Positions 35,442-47,345 of a stretch of 64,000 nucleotides of DNA are shown here, in pieces. The notes below the pieces were generated by a model that was given only the letters and a program-made list of their open reading frames with translations, ran no database searches and was not told where the DNA came from. Where the stretch lies: positions 558,001-622,000 of the forward strand of contig MCFL01000004.1 of assembly GCA_002102555.1 (NCBI GenBank). The letters are read 5' to 3'. Both the position numbers and the translations under genes were made by a program. Within the stretch, counting starts at the first letter, position 1. Every line of letters starts with the position of its first letter. This DNA comes from Catenaria anguillulae PL171. Taxonomy: Eukaryota > Blastocladiomycota > Blastocladiomycetes > Blastocladiales > Catenariaceae.

Positions 35442-38101
35442 ATGAACCGTGCGACCTCGACCCGCCGCTCGGCGCTTGACCGCGCCGTTTCATTTGCGCG
35501 CTCGCACCTGACATCTGTCCACGAAACTGTCCGCCGCAAGACTGTGCAAGACGCCGAGCATCGCAAGGCGCTTGCCGCCAAACTGCGCGCCAAGCTACTC
35601 GCATGCGAGACACGCCGGAGTAGTGAGCTGGCTCGTCGCCGCCGTGCCACGGGCAGCAGCGGTATCAAGCGCAACACATCCAATGCCTCTGTGTCATCCT
35701 TGTCGTCGACATCGTCGACCGAGTCAGTGGCACTGGACGAGTTGCAAGACGTGGTGGCGAGGTTTGCCGCCCTGGATTTGGTCAAGCACGACGAGTGCAG
35801 CCGCACGCTGGACGAGCTGGTTGCCCACATAGAAGACGCGAAAACCATGAATGTGACGAGGGAGCTGTTGAACGAGATTGCACTGGTCGCTGCCATGTAT
35901 CCGGCGAGCAGCAGCAGGTCCAAAAAGGCAGGCAGGAAGCGCAGTCACGAGTCGCTCAAGAGCCAGGGGTCAAGTGTGAGTAGTAGCAGCGCGCCACCGA
36001 GTCCCGCTTCGGACGAGGGCATTTTGATGGAAGGTGTGCCCGAGTTGCTCGGGTCCAACCCGTTTGACACGCGGACGTTTTTGGCGGCCATGGCCACGTC
36101 CTTGTTTCCCAGCCAAGTGTTGCGTGCAGAGCATCCCATGGACGATGTACGTCTCCATCAATCCATGTCCTTGTCTCACCAAGTTTACCAACCCTCTTGG
36201 ATTGAATTTATCCAGATGCTGTTTGAGAAAACCACGCACATGATGGACGCGTTTGCCCGCCTCATTTCGCACCCGACTCTCCGTCGCGTCCACGCCTTTG
36301 TCACTTCCTGGACACACTACGCCACGCAGTTTGCTGAATGGAAGCTCGCCTCGCAGCAAACACTCATCCATGAGCTCATTGCGCACTACCTCGAAGTCGA
36401 CCGCATGTGGCAAGAAGCACGTCCACGTTTCACGAACCAGCCGCCGTCGGCGCCGCTCTTGACTGCGGCCATCGAGTACGTCCAAGGGCTGCGGAACCGC
36501 CAAGTCATGATATTGAACCGATTAGAACGGTTTGGCGGACAAGAAGCCAAGGAGGCGCTCGCGCGGTCCCGCGACGAGTGTGGGTTTGACTTGGTCAACG
36601 ATGAGATGCACATGCTACTTGGTCCCACACTTGGCGCGCTCATCAAGAAGAGCAAGCAGAATAGTGTGCTCAAGGCCGCAGACTCGGCGCTGGAGCTGGT
36701 GGATGAGGAGGCACTGGCCAAGAGCGAAAAGGCACAGCAGTTCATGCGCGATGTGCAAGCCGCACACGATTTGTACCTGGATGGCGTCGCAAGTGACGAC
36801 GACGAGCAGGAGCAATCGGGCGATGAGGCAATTCAGGTGGAAAAGACGTTGAAGCGGGCGTTTAGGGTCCAAAAGCAGGCCATGTTTCGCAGGGGCGAGA
36901 TGGACCCGTGGTTGGTCGAGTGTTTGCATCTCCTCTGTCAGGTTCGCTCCTCGTTTTCAGTTCGCGGCTGTCTCAATCAATATTGAGTGCTAAATAATGT
37001 GTCATCTTTTCATGTCAGAACATTGCCAAGTCGACGCCGAACCCAACTGACACAACCACCACCATCTCTCGCATTTGCGACCTCGACTGGATCGCAACCC
37101 GCGTCTCGCAATCCACATACACGTCGTCTGATCTTGCTGACCTGCTCTCCCACCTCACAACCGTCATGCGCACGCTCTGCTCGCCCGCGCGCGACCCACT
37201 TGTGTCCACGCCCGCGCCCGCCACGTCTGCCAACTCTGACGAGGTTGTCGCTCACTTGTTCCACCTGCTTGACGTGTCACGGCTCATGCTCGGCGACTTT
37301 GCGCGCGCACGCCGTGCTGCCGTGCTGCCCGACTTGGCCAAGGTCATTGTAGCGCTCGAGCGCAAGCACTTGATGTCGCGATTCACCCAGACCCAGACCC
37401 AGGCGGTGCTGCCCATCACAAAGCAATGGCTGGCGGCCGCCATGGAATCCGCAATTGGGCCCGTTACACGTGGCGCCATTTATCGCCATGTCTTTGACAC
37501 GGCCATGATCCAGCTCGTGCTCAATCCACCCGACCACCACGACGTTCCGGAAACCTTGCACCTCGACGCGGCACGTGTCACTTACCTCTCGGAACACGTC
37601 CACCGCCTCTTGCTTGCTGCCACACTCATGACGCACGCAAAGTCGCGATCGCCTACCGACATTGGTAGCGGCCCGCTCGTTGCCCTTGTGCACGCGGGCC
37701 ACACGCGTGACGCCACGGATCTTGTGCTAGCGCAAGTGCGCGAGGCGAGGTCGCGCAAGCACCTCGTGGACTTGCTCGTGACACAAGCTACGGGGCTTGG
37801 CATGTCGCGCATTGTGGCAAAGTGTGTGTGCAAGGCAGATCCCGTGTATAAGGTGCTTGCACGAAGGGTCGAGGCCGATTTGCGTGCTGGGTTGATGATG
37901 GCCGAGGACAAGGGCGGCAAGCCGAATGTGAGTGTGTGCAAGGCACTTGACATGGTGGGTCACAGGATGAGTAAGGTGTTGGGCAAGGTTGTTGCCATGG
38001 CCAGGTTGAATCGGGTTGTGTATGCCGAGTGGTATGATCGGGCGTTGGATGAAGTCGTCAGTGAGAGCGAGACCAGAAGGCAGACGGAGACGGAGGAGTA
38101 G
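35442..38101 (+). CDS. TCP11/SOK1 family protein
   Basis: Exons 35442-36146, 36216-36941, 37019-38101, giving 837 residues with consistent phases. The first intron (69 nt, GTACGT...ATCCAG) is in frame and stop-free. The N-terminal third is basic and Ser-rich with helices. The TCP11 core starts where exons 1 and 2 join: MLFEKTTHMMDAFARLISH, then VTSWTHYATQFAEWK, LIAHYLEVDRMWQEAR and long helices to the end, including WLAAAMESAIGPVTRG. The family includes mammalian TCP11, which regulates PKA signalling and sperm flagellar function, and yeast Sok1, a suppressor of PKA loss. With DNAI4 in the same window a flagellar link is tempting, but Sok1-like roles do not need a flagellum. Confidence 0.88.
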
Positions 38102-38256
38102 AAATATCGTTGTGTTTTTGTTGCATTTTTTTTTGTGATTTGTGTGACATTGAAAGTCCAAGTGTTTGGTGGGCTTGCTGGTAACGTTGATTGCAGCTTG
38201 GTTTTGCTCTCGAGAAATTTGAAACGAGGAAGAAAGTGAGGGGTATATTCGCAACG

Positions 38257-39981
38257 TCAACGAGGATGTAATTGTAACGGTGGGTCATGAGATCGATTGC
38301 CGATGAGCCCGCTATCGGACGGTCGATGATGCTCCACTCCATTGTCCTGCACACATCGACGGAGCAAGCAATGCGTGAGTGAGGGAATCAACAGCACTGT
38401 CATTGAGAAACTGTGAATGAGGGCATACCGTAAGCCGAAAGCGTGCAAAACGGTTGGGCTGCATGCCCTTGTACAAGAATCCGACCCTGGACACACACGC
38501 AAGCCAGCGTGGTGAGCGTTGACCAACTCGCACAGGATTATCAAGGAACGAACCGAATGTCCAACTCCCAAAAGAAGCACGCAACCACATGTGCCTTGTC
38601 AGACCAAACGTCCATGCCAATGGGACAATGATCGGGCAACTCGGCTTCCTTGACCAGGACCTCCGGACCGTCAACGGGCGCGGGCTTTGCCTGAGCGGCG
38701 AGTTTGGGAGCGTGGAAGACGTGGACTTTGGACGTGACCACCACCTGTCAATCAATCAATCACATTCAAGACGTCAGACGCAACATGAGGTACGACGCTA
38801 GGGTGTGTGAAACGGACAATCAATCCAAATTCCATGGCTAGTTGTCGCAATCGAGTCAAGATGGTTTTGCCGTGCTCGAGCTTACCACCTTCGCACGGAA
38901 ACGACAAGGAGTCGACCACAATGAGCTTGATGGAAGGTGTTTCACGCAGAATGGTTGGCAAGAGGTCGATAACGGCAATCAGGTCAAGAAGCGTGAATGT
39001 GCGATATACAATGATGCTCTCGAGAAGCGCGGTTGCTGTGCGCAACAAACAAACAAAAAAAAAAAAACGGAAATGTTAGAAGTGCCTCGTGTGAATGTAC
39101 ATGAGCTGTAGGGAATCCGACAAACCGAAATCAAATGGAGATTCGCTCGCATGGCACGCTGCTTGGGCCGCAGCAAGGGCAATGTCGGTGAAGCGATCCG
39201 CGAGCAATCCGGATTCGGTATCAATGTACAAGGCGCAACTGCCGAGCCCGCCGAATTGCGGGGTGAGCGGGACGCGAGCGCACAGTTGCATGCTGGCCAT
39301 GGGAAAGTGAAAACGAGTTGGTAAGCATCATGCGATGCAAGTCGCAAATAACATGTGCACAAACCATATTGACGTGGTGCCAATGCCAGGGACTCCCGAC
39401 AGCTCGTAGACATATCCGGGAACAAGACCAGTGAGCGGCGAGGAAGAAATGGAGAGCAAGGCATCGAGCTCGTCACAGCCAGTCCTTAGACACGACTGGA
39501 AAGATGCTGGTGCTGATAAGGCGTGATCGTTGTGCGATGGTGGTGGCAGCGCGGGGACATTGTTGTTGGGCGGCGTCACACTGTTGGAGGAAGAGGCGGT
39601 GGAAGAAGTGGGCGGCGCAGATGGAAAGGAAGATCGTGGCGTGTTTGAGCGAGAGCGAGGGTTGAGGTCAATGGCCTGCGTCACTATATCAATTGGCCAA
39701 TGAGGCAGCGTCAGGGACTCAGGACATGGTCGACTATCAAGGGAGGCTCAGGCTCAGGCTGGATGAGTATTGAAGGCGACCCAAGTGAGGAACTTACCTC
39801 CGAGGGCCGAGTTGATGACGGCTAGGGTGTTGGCTGCGTCATGGAGCGACAGTCCCGTCTCTGCAGCGAGCGTGTGCGGCGAGAGGCGCAGGAGGTCGGA
39901 GGGACTGAGGAACGAGTTTGAGGTGAGGGCGTCGACGACTGGTTGTGGCAATCCAAAGGACGAGAGTGGCCGGCCGCGCAT
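38257..39981 (-). CDS. RAD51C-like RecA/RAD51 paralogue with altered Walker A
   Basis: Seven exons with agreeing phases: 39981-39798, 39683-39365, 39292-39126, 39035-38818, 38744-38554, 38486-38429, 38346-38257; 408 residues. The N-terminus (LSSFGLPQPVVDALTSNSF, LAAETGLSLHDAANTL) is the RAD51C-type helical domain. After a Ser/Pro linker comes SCLRTGCDELDALL, then the Walker A region SGVPGIGTTSICMQLCARV, where the expected GKT reads GTT: Thr 164 replaces the ATP-contacting lysine. LYIDTESGLLADRF and Walker B IKLIVVDSLSF follow, then VVVTSKVHVFHAP and VGFLYKGMQPNRF near the end. RAD51C works with RAD51 in homologous recombination. An XRCC2- or RAD57-like identity is possible. Confidence 0.82.
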
Positions 39982-40906
39982 GATTCCAACGTTCCAAGAT
40001 CAAGGTGGGTGTTGCCAGTGGTGACTTGAGTTGCGGTGCGGTTGCATTCAGTCCATGGATGTCGGTTAACGTTGCCAATTCTTTTCACGTACACATATGT
40101 ACAAGTATGAATTCGTTCTTTCTAATACAAGTCTGTGTGACTCACTCGTTGATGCCTCTCCAATCTCCACTCCACTCCAAGTCGAGCATTATGATACTTG
40201 CATGTTTTATCGCACTGTGCGCATCTCTGACGGTCGTCCTAACCACTTTATGTAAAGAACTCAGCGCGAGGCGGGCATGATGATTGGACGGCGGTGACAA
40301 TGGCTTGACTCCACTGCAGCGAGCGAGGGTGTCTTGTACATACTTATACATGGCAGGAACGATCGAGTCGGCGAGGGCGAGCTCGCACCTTTGCGCATGC
40401 TGACGTTTGCTGACGTTAAATTGTTGTGGATGCGTTGGCGGTGACGTCGGCATAAACATATCTTAATTCTTATGTCATGACAAGTGGCCATGGCGAGCAC
40501 CGCACCTTGCACCTTGATGGCTGACCCCGTGGGCCCACCGGCCCATGGCCACAGTAGGGGTGCGAGCAGCAACTATGATAGGAACTGGAACTGAGCGGCG
40601 GCGACTCGGAGCCGTCTTGGTCTTGTCGAGTCTTGATCCTTGCCTATGTATGGCGTATGGCCTCCGAGTCAGCCTAGTCCCAGGCAGTGTCCCAGGCGGC
40701 CTGGCCCGGTGGCAGTCCCTGATCCTCCTCCTGCCAGTGAGTCCTCGGACTCCAACACGAGCAACATGAGCACACACACCATATCCTCACCGTGACCGTG
40801 ACCGTGCCCTCTCCATGGCGGAAGACTCTCAGTGTATACCGTCACCAGTTACCTCCACCGCGACCGCCAGCAATCACCACCGATACCATCAGTGCCAGGA
40901 CATAGC
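39982..40906. other. Divergent intergenic region, RAD51C-like / ubiquitin protease
   Basis: 925 bases without a recognisable gene. A frame beginning ATG 40815 overlaps the protease 5' end in another phase and could be an upstream ORF. Confidence 0.45.
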
Positions 40907-43900
40907 ATGGCGCCATTGGCCGAGTTCCCAAGCTCATTTGTAGCTCCCGTCGTCGTGTCCAAAAAGACAATCACAAAAAAGGCAAAGATCCACTCGGAGC
41001 TCAACGTCACCGTCACCCTCCACTACTCGCCCGCCGCCGGCCCCGCACACCCTGCCCGCCTCTCCCTTGTTACGGACCGCCCCTGCTTCCCGACGCTCGG
41101 CAATGCTCGCCTTCTCGAGGTCGATCGCCCAAAGCTGTTTAGCTACTACATGGGCACCACGCCCCCGACGGACCCGCAGCCCAACCTGCCCGTCGTGTGG
41201 ATAACAGTCAAGGCCCCAGCCAACCTCAGCGTCATGGTGGCCTTTCCCCACGGCCACGATCCCCTCCGCGACCGCTTCAACCGCCTGCTCACCGACTTCT
41301 TCAACTCAAAGGACCTTCGCCTGTCTGCTGACTCGGCCTGCTCGGCCTCGGCCGCCGCCGCTGGCCTCCCAGCTCACGTGCCCGTATCCCCCTCACAACC
41401 CCGCCAGTTTGCCTACAAGGACTCACCCTCGGCGACTGCTGCTGCCGCTGCACTCCCACCCCAGCGCACACGCACCAGAAGCGCACACTCGGCCGAAGTC
41501 GCCCTTGCCGCCTTCCACTCGTCCTCCTCTTCGCCCTCCCGACCCGCAACCGCTGCGGCTGCGGCTGCGGCATCCACCTACTTGGCAAATCCGCTCAAGC
41601 GACCCGCCTCGCCCACTCGCAATGCCCCGCCCGACCTCCATGACCCGATCGGCGGTACTACCCATCCAGCTGCTTCCAAACGCTCACGGCCCAATGACGA
41701 CATTCCCATGGGCCCGCCACGGCCGCCTCCACCACCGCCCCCGCCGCTGCCACTATCGTCGCTCCCGACGCTCGCGAATGGCTCGTCGATCACCACAGCG
41801 TACCCGCTATCCCCGACACCCACAAGCGCTGCTGCATCGCTCCGCAGTTTGGGTCTCACCAAACCCATGTCGGGTGCCATGGGCGCCATGCAGCAGTTTC
41901 AGCATCAGGCGTCTTCGATCCGGCAAGTGCCAACCACCCGGCGTGTTGCGCAGGGGCTCACGCGCCCAGCGCCCTATTCATCGCCCATGTTGAGCGTCCC
42001 ACTGGCGATTCCCCCTTCCGATCCGCCCGCACCGGGGTCGAGTGCGTATTTCGAAGCGAGCCGGTCGCGGACTGGCCGTGGGACCGCCGACGTGATCCGC
42101 CAACAGCCCCCGCAGCATCCAATTGCGGGGCGTGGGCGTCGTGGCAAGCGGAACGGTCGTGGTGGGCGTGTCAATGGATTTGTCAACGAGTTTGGTGACG
42201 GGCCCATGGATCGAGCATCGGGTGGCATGGCAGCCGGAGTTGTGGCAGAGTTGTCTGGTATGCGCAACAATGGGAATACTTGTACGCCATGTCTTTTTTT
42301 TTTCTTCCATTTCCCGTTGTTTTCAATCCCAATGTCTCACCCAACCTACGCATCATTCAGGCTACCAAAACGCCCTTCTCGTTGCCTTCCTCGCCACCTC
42401 TCCATTCATGTCCATCATCTCGCGCCTCGCTCCCATCGACCAACCGCTGCCACCGGACCTCGAGGGCCCATTTGTGAGCGATTTGGGCGGCGGAACCCGA
42501 TCGCGGCCACGATCGGCATCTGTTCCGCCCCGTTCCCCGTCGCCCAGCAAGGACCTGGCCGACTCGCCCATGGACACAAGAAGTGAAGGCGGAAGAGATG
42601 AAGCGGCAAGCAAGTCTCCGCCGAAGCATGAGCTGGTCAAGGCGATCGCCGCGATTGCGTGGAAGAGGGAGAGGAATCCTGGTCAGGTCATTGATCCAAG
42701 GGTATGTCTTGTAAAATTTTTCGACTCGACGTGACCAAATTGCTGATTCCACGTGGCCATGTGTTTGCAGCCGTTTACTGAAGGGCTACTCAACCTGTCG
42801 GGTCTATTCAAGCGCGGTGAGCAGGCTGTACGTTCAAATTTTGCTTGTGTTCTAGCTCGCTAGGTTCTCACTCGCGCGATCAATTGTATCTGCACACAAC
42901 AGGATGCACAGGAACTCCTGACCGAATGCCTGGCCATCATGGAATCCGAGTCCCCACCCATTGGCCCCAGCGCCGTCAACCTATTCCAATTCACCTTGGT
43001 CAAACGCGTCCAATGCGACAACTGCCCTTACCACTCGACGATGACGGAGCCGCACCGCGGCTTGTCGCTCGAAGTCCCACCCGCTACCTCGCTAGCTGCC
43101 CCGCCGACAACCAGTGTTTTACTTCAGCAATACTTTGCGGCCGAGCGCATCGAGTACAAGTGCGAGCGGTGCAAGCACCCAACGGCGTCGGTCAAACATT
43201 TTGTGCACCGGCCGCCGCAAGTGCTTGTGTTGCACCTCAAGCGGTTTCAAATGATGCCAACGGGCCAGGTTAGGAAAAAGCACGAGCCCGTGGCCATTCA
43301 GGAGGTAGTGGATTTGGCGCCGTTTGCGGTGCCGACCGGCGGCGAGCTTTCCTCGCAAAATCACGATTCCTCATCATCGTTAACAGTAGCCCCTGCCGTG
43401 CCTCACCCTCCACCAACCCCACAACCTGCCCACTCTACAGCGTCATCATCCGCGGGACCGCCAGCCACACCCACGATCGTCTCCACCGCCGTCTCGCCAA
43501 CATCCACGCCGCTCTCCTTCAAACTCACGGCCATCGTCAACCACCTGGGCCATCACGCGCGCCGCGGACACTATGTGTGCGACATGCGCGACCCTAGCCG
43601 GCCCGAGCACTGGCTCACGTTTGACGACTCGCACGTGTCCCGGCTTGGGCCCATGGTCCACTTGACGCAGCGCCGCGGGCAGCATGGGTACTTGTTGTTT
43701 TACGTTGCCGAGGGACCCACGCCGGCGCCGCCGCCGTCGCTTGCAAGTGTTGGGCAGTCGTCGCCGCAAGTGGCGCAGTTGCGGCCCGTGATTGAGATTC
43801 CACCCATGCCCGCGCGCACCCCTAGTCCTTCGGCAAATGCCAGGGACAGGGAGGCGGCGGGGAGGGCAAGTGCGGCGCTTTTGCAGCAGCCGGATGTGGC

Positions 43901-44033
43901 GGACGTGGGGGACCACTCGCTCATCACGCCCGCAATGTCGACTCGGTCGAGGTCGCCGCTCAAGTTGCACATTGGACTAGGAGAGCGTGTTGTTGTTGGG
44001 TCGCCGACGAGTGAGGGTGCGATTGGGCGGTGA
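40907..44033 (+). CDS. Ubiquitin-specific protease (C19), USP37/26-like layout
   Basis: Exons 40907-42281, 42361-42701, 42771-42827, 42903-44033; 967 residues. Residues of about 15-140 form a beta-rich segment (KIHSELNVTVTLHYSP, LFSYYMGTT) that resembles the PH-like N-domain of USP26/29/37. A long Ser/Pro/Ala linker follows. The catalytic core has the Cys box GMRNNGNT|CYQNALL, split by the first intron (Cys at about 459), QDAQ/ADAQELL, zinc-type CDNCPYHS and CERCKHP pairs, VLVLHLKRFQMM, the His box GHHARRGHYVCDM (His at about 814) and WLTFDDSHVSRL. It removes ubiquitin from substrates. The core is broken by a Ser/Pro/Thr-rich insert at about 43340-43500 and ends in a disordered tail. Confidence 0.9.
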
Positions 44034-44412
44034 GCAAAGATCGGACGGGAGGCATGAGGCACAAAACCCATTCTTGATGTTTGGTTGAGTTGATTGATTG
44101 CGTTTTTTTGTTCTTTGATTCCCCATCACATTGATTCTCTTGTTGGTGCGGGGGGCCGTATCCTTTTCGGCATCTTGATGATGTGTGTGGCAAAAGAGTC
44201 TGCGGCCCCTTGACTTGTGCTTGTCCGCTCCCTCTCCCTCTCTTGAATCTTGTTCCTGTTTTTCGCTTGCCCAGGGCCGCTCAGCGACAATGTGCCCAGA
44301 AGGCAGTTTGCGTGTAACATTACATTGAATATCCCTCCAATATAATTCATCCCGGCACAAGTGATATGGCGACATCGAAATGTTGGCCGACAACCGGCCA
44401 AGAACGAAAAAC
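44034..44412. other. Convergent 3' region
   Basis: Three-prime flanks of the ubiquitin protease and the HAD gene. The part next to the protease stop is T/C-rich in its sense strand. No gene seen. Confidence 0.5.
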
Positions 44413-45442
44413 TCACAACTTTGCCCTCAATTTCTGGCGCTTGAGATCCTCCGAATCGCTCTGTCGAGATACCAGATCCATGCCGACCACGTTACCCAAC
44501 TCGCCCACGGCCTTCCGGACATCCTTGACCCATATGGTACGCATGCCCAGCCGTTGTGCACCCTCGATGTTTTCCTTCAAGTCGTCCAGAAACAAAACTT
44601 GGCGTGGGTCCGTCACACGCAACCGCTGGCAAGCAATCTTGAAAATGCGCGGATCGGGTTTGCGGATGCCCTCTGTGGACGAGGAGACTACAACGTCAAA
44701 GAGTGACATGAGGTGTGCCAGGTCGGCAGACGGTGAGGAAGAGGCAGATGGAGGCAGCGCAAAGTCGTTGGTGATGCACCCGAGCTTGAACTTGCCGGAC
44801 TCTAGAGCATACAGGTCCCGTCATCGAGTCGTGAGAAACCATGTGGGTACTGTGATACGCCACATTGACTGACGCCCACGCCCAGGAAACTTATGCATAC
44901 CCTTCAGCTTTTCAATCGCCCAAACCATCTCCCTCTCAACCCGCATCGACCGCCGGACCATTCTCTCAAACAAGTCCCTTGCATCGATCTTTGCCACCAC
45001 GCCCCGCACGGCGTCCCAGTCGACGCCATCGTGATCGTCCGCGCTCGATGCCGACGAGTGCCGCTGGTGCTCATGGCGCATGCGCCTGCTTGTGCGCCAC
45101 CGCTGGTACGTGACGAGCCGGGTGGGCGACGTCAAGTGTGCTTGAAACAGAGGCAGGAAGGCGGCGTAAGTGAGCTCGCCGCGTTCAAAGCGCTGAAACG
45201 GGCCCATGTCGCCGGCAGTTGCACTAGTAAACGAGCGGGCCCGGTACATAGGACGGGGATCACCGAGGAGAGGAGGGTCAATGAGCTGTTGTCAGGCAGG
45301 GATGGGTCGCGCGGCACACGTACACACTGACGCCAATGAAGCGTGGCGGAAGGCCAAGGTGCCGCTCGTAGTCGCGGATGGCGGACACGGGCGAGCCGAC
45401 GCACACGCCGCCGAGGTCAAAAACGATGGTGGTCAGATTCAT
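44413..45442 (-). CDS. HAD-superfamily phosphatase, ACAD10/sEH N-domain type
   Basis: Exons 45442-45324, 45223-44901, 44801-44413; phases agree; 276 residues. HAD motif I is TTIVFDLGGVCVGSP, with Gly in place of the second Asp, as in the epoxide-hydrolase N-terminal phosphatase and ACAD10 branch. The cap begins AIRDYERHLGLPP and MGPFQRFERGELTY, also typical of that branch. Motif II is KLGCITNDFAL, motif III lysine lies in GIRKPDPRIFKIA, and motif IV is QVLFLDDLKENIEGAQ. A soluble enzyme acting on small phosphorylated substrates is likely; the substrate cannot be read from sequence. Confidence 0.85.
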
Positions 45443-45695
45443 TGATGGATGTTTTAAACGAAAAATTGCATTGGGTGATGCAGGTTGCAAGGCTTCACAT
45501 CTTCATGGTTGCCTCGCGAGACACTCCCCACGCAGCAACTCCTCAATTTGAAGAATCGTGGAGTGTATGGTTATATACGATGCATAAAGGAAACAGAGGA
45601 CAGGAGGAGGAAATCATGACAACAGAACTTGAGGAAGAGTGACAAACGAAAAGAACAAGGATGGGAGATGATACTCAGACAAGCAACAGGCCATT

Positions 45696-47003
45696 TCACT
45701 CGAGATACACGAACGTCAGCACACCAAAGGCCAAGAATGTAACACCACCAACCAAAGTGACTGTCCTGACCGAAATCCGCGTGGCCAACATCTTGCCACC
45801 CATGACTGCCAGCCCGGTACACAAGGAGTGCCCCGCAATGGTGCCCAAAATGACCGACATGACATTGCCCGCGGCCGCCATGGCAATCGTGGCAATCTGC
45901 GACCGGTCGCCCCACTCTGCCAAAAACGTGAGCACAAACGTCTCGACAAAAATCGGCGACAGAATGTAGGCAGCCACCTTTTTTGTGCCGGCCACAAGCT
46001 TTGCCCACGACGTGGTAGCCTCGGGCTCGGCTGTTCCGCGCTCGAGCCGCTCGTACTCGTACTTGTCCCTGGCCTTGATTTCCGCCGCGACCTCGGCCAT
46101 TTCCTCGTCGGTGCCCGCATCGGGTTCCATACCACGGCCCTCTTGGACCATGCGAAAGCCAAACACAAGAAACAGGACGCCAGCGAGGGCTTGCGTATAG
46201 GTGCGGTTGAGTAGTGTGGGCAGGACATTGCCCAGGAGCGCAGACAGCACAGACATGACGGCAAGCGCCGACCACGCGGCAATGAACACGACGAGCCTTG
46301 GATGCGTCATGGCGAGAATGGCGGCCACTAGAAAAGTCTTGTCGCCGATTTCAGATACAATCACCATGAGTGACGACGTGATGAGCGACCTGCGCGTCTC
46401 GTCTGCCGCCTTTTCCTCGGCCGTTTGATTCGGAACGGGTGTTGGGAGTCGGTCGAGTGGGGGATCGCTTGCACCGCCCAGGGTTGCGCCGCGGTGTTTT
46501 CCCGCGGGTCCCTTGTCACTGACCTTGACTGGCTCAACGGGGACTTCGACGGGCGTGTCAAATTCAACAGACCCGTCGCGCACGCCAGCAACAGGTTTTT
46601 CCGCTGAGGGCGCGGCCTTCTCCGCATCGAGAATGGGAATGAGTTCGGGCTGGGACTCGTCGGCATCGCCATCGGCGTTGGATGCGCCGGGCGCAGCCAG
46701 GTCGACCGGCGCCACTTTGGGTTTGGCGATACCGCCCGTGACGGCGGCGGCGCGCTTGAATAGGCGCAAGGACACATGTGGTTCAACGCCTGGGATGGAG
46801 CCGGCGGATGCTGGCAGTGGGTGCCGGGAGTTGGCCGCGCATTCAAGGGACGAAGCAAGCACAAGGAGGGCGATGGACACTGCCAAGGCGATGGCGGAGA
46901 CACGGCCACGTTGGCGTTTTGGCTGCTTGGCCAGGGGAGATGCGGTGGGCGCCGCCGAGGACGTTGGTTGTCGCGAATGCATTGGGTGGAAATGGTGGTA
47001 CAT
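45696..47003 (-). CDS. GDT1: GDT1/TMEM165 family cation/H+ antiporter
   Basis: Intronless, 435 residues from ATG 47003. An N-terminal hydrophobic segment (VSAIALAVSIALLVLASS) is a likely signal or signal-anchor. A lumenal Pro/Asp-rich linker of about 130 residues follows. Then come two homologous three-helix blocks with the family motif E-x-G-D-[KR]-[ST]: MVIVSEIGDKTFLVAAILA and LTFLAEWGDRSQIATIAMA, separated by an acidic loop. The protein ends FLAFGVLTFVYLE. Gdt1/TMEM165 moves Ca2+ or Mn2+ into the Golgi lumen in exchange for H+, supporting glycosylation. The alternative start at 46982 would shorten it by seven residues. Confidence 0.93.
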   Translation of the reverse strand: MYHHFHPMHSRQPTSSAAPTASPLAKQPKRQRGRVSAIALAVSIALLVLASSLECAANSRHPLPASAGSIPGVEPHVSLRLFKRAAAVTGGIAKPKVAPVDLAAPGASNADGDADESQPELIPILDAEKAAPSAEKPVAGVRDGSVEFDTPVEVPVEPVKVSDKGPAGKHRGATLGGASDPPLDRLPTPVPNQTAEEKAADETRRSLITSSLMVIVSEIGDKTFLVAAILAMTHPRLVVFIAAWSALAVMSVLSALLGNVLPTLLNRTYTQALAGVLFLVFGFRMVQEGRGMEPDAGTDEEMAEVAAEIKARDKYEYERLERGTAEPEATTSWAKLVAGTKKVAAYILSPIFVETFVLTFLAEWGDRSQIATIAMAAAGNVMSVILGTIAGHSLCTGLAVMGGKMLATRISVRTVTLVGGVTFLAFGVLTFVYLE

Positions 47004-47345
47004 GGCACTGGGCAATGGATATGTTGCTACAATTCCTGGCGACGTTCGTTTGACGAGTTACAATACCGGCCGAAAGCAGGCAATTCAGGAGTACATAGGT
47101 AACATCGTAAATTTTGAGAGGCTTGTCCATCGCCCAAATCACCCAAGGGCTCGTTCTCATTATCATTATGAGTGTACCTTCACGTAAAATGGCAGGTAAG
47201 AGTTAGAAAATACATACAATACAGAAAATGACCATGACGATTCGAGACTGGTATACATACAGAAGAGCTGAGACTCATCGATGCTTAAACACAAACTTCT
47301 TACTCAGTCAAACCTACCCGGATCCATTAGCTCCCAGATAACACC
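47004..47345. other. Intergenic, GDT1 promoter and MGM101 3' flank
   Basis: 342 bases between tandem minus-strand genes; A/T-richer than coding DNA. No further feature recognised. Confidence 0.5.

Noticed and set aside
45296-45331. A 36-nt intron in the HAD phosphatase gene
   Set aside because: Too short for this genome; a 100-nt intron (45224-45323) with donor GTACGT restores a better family match.
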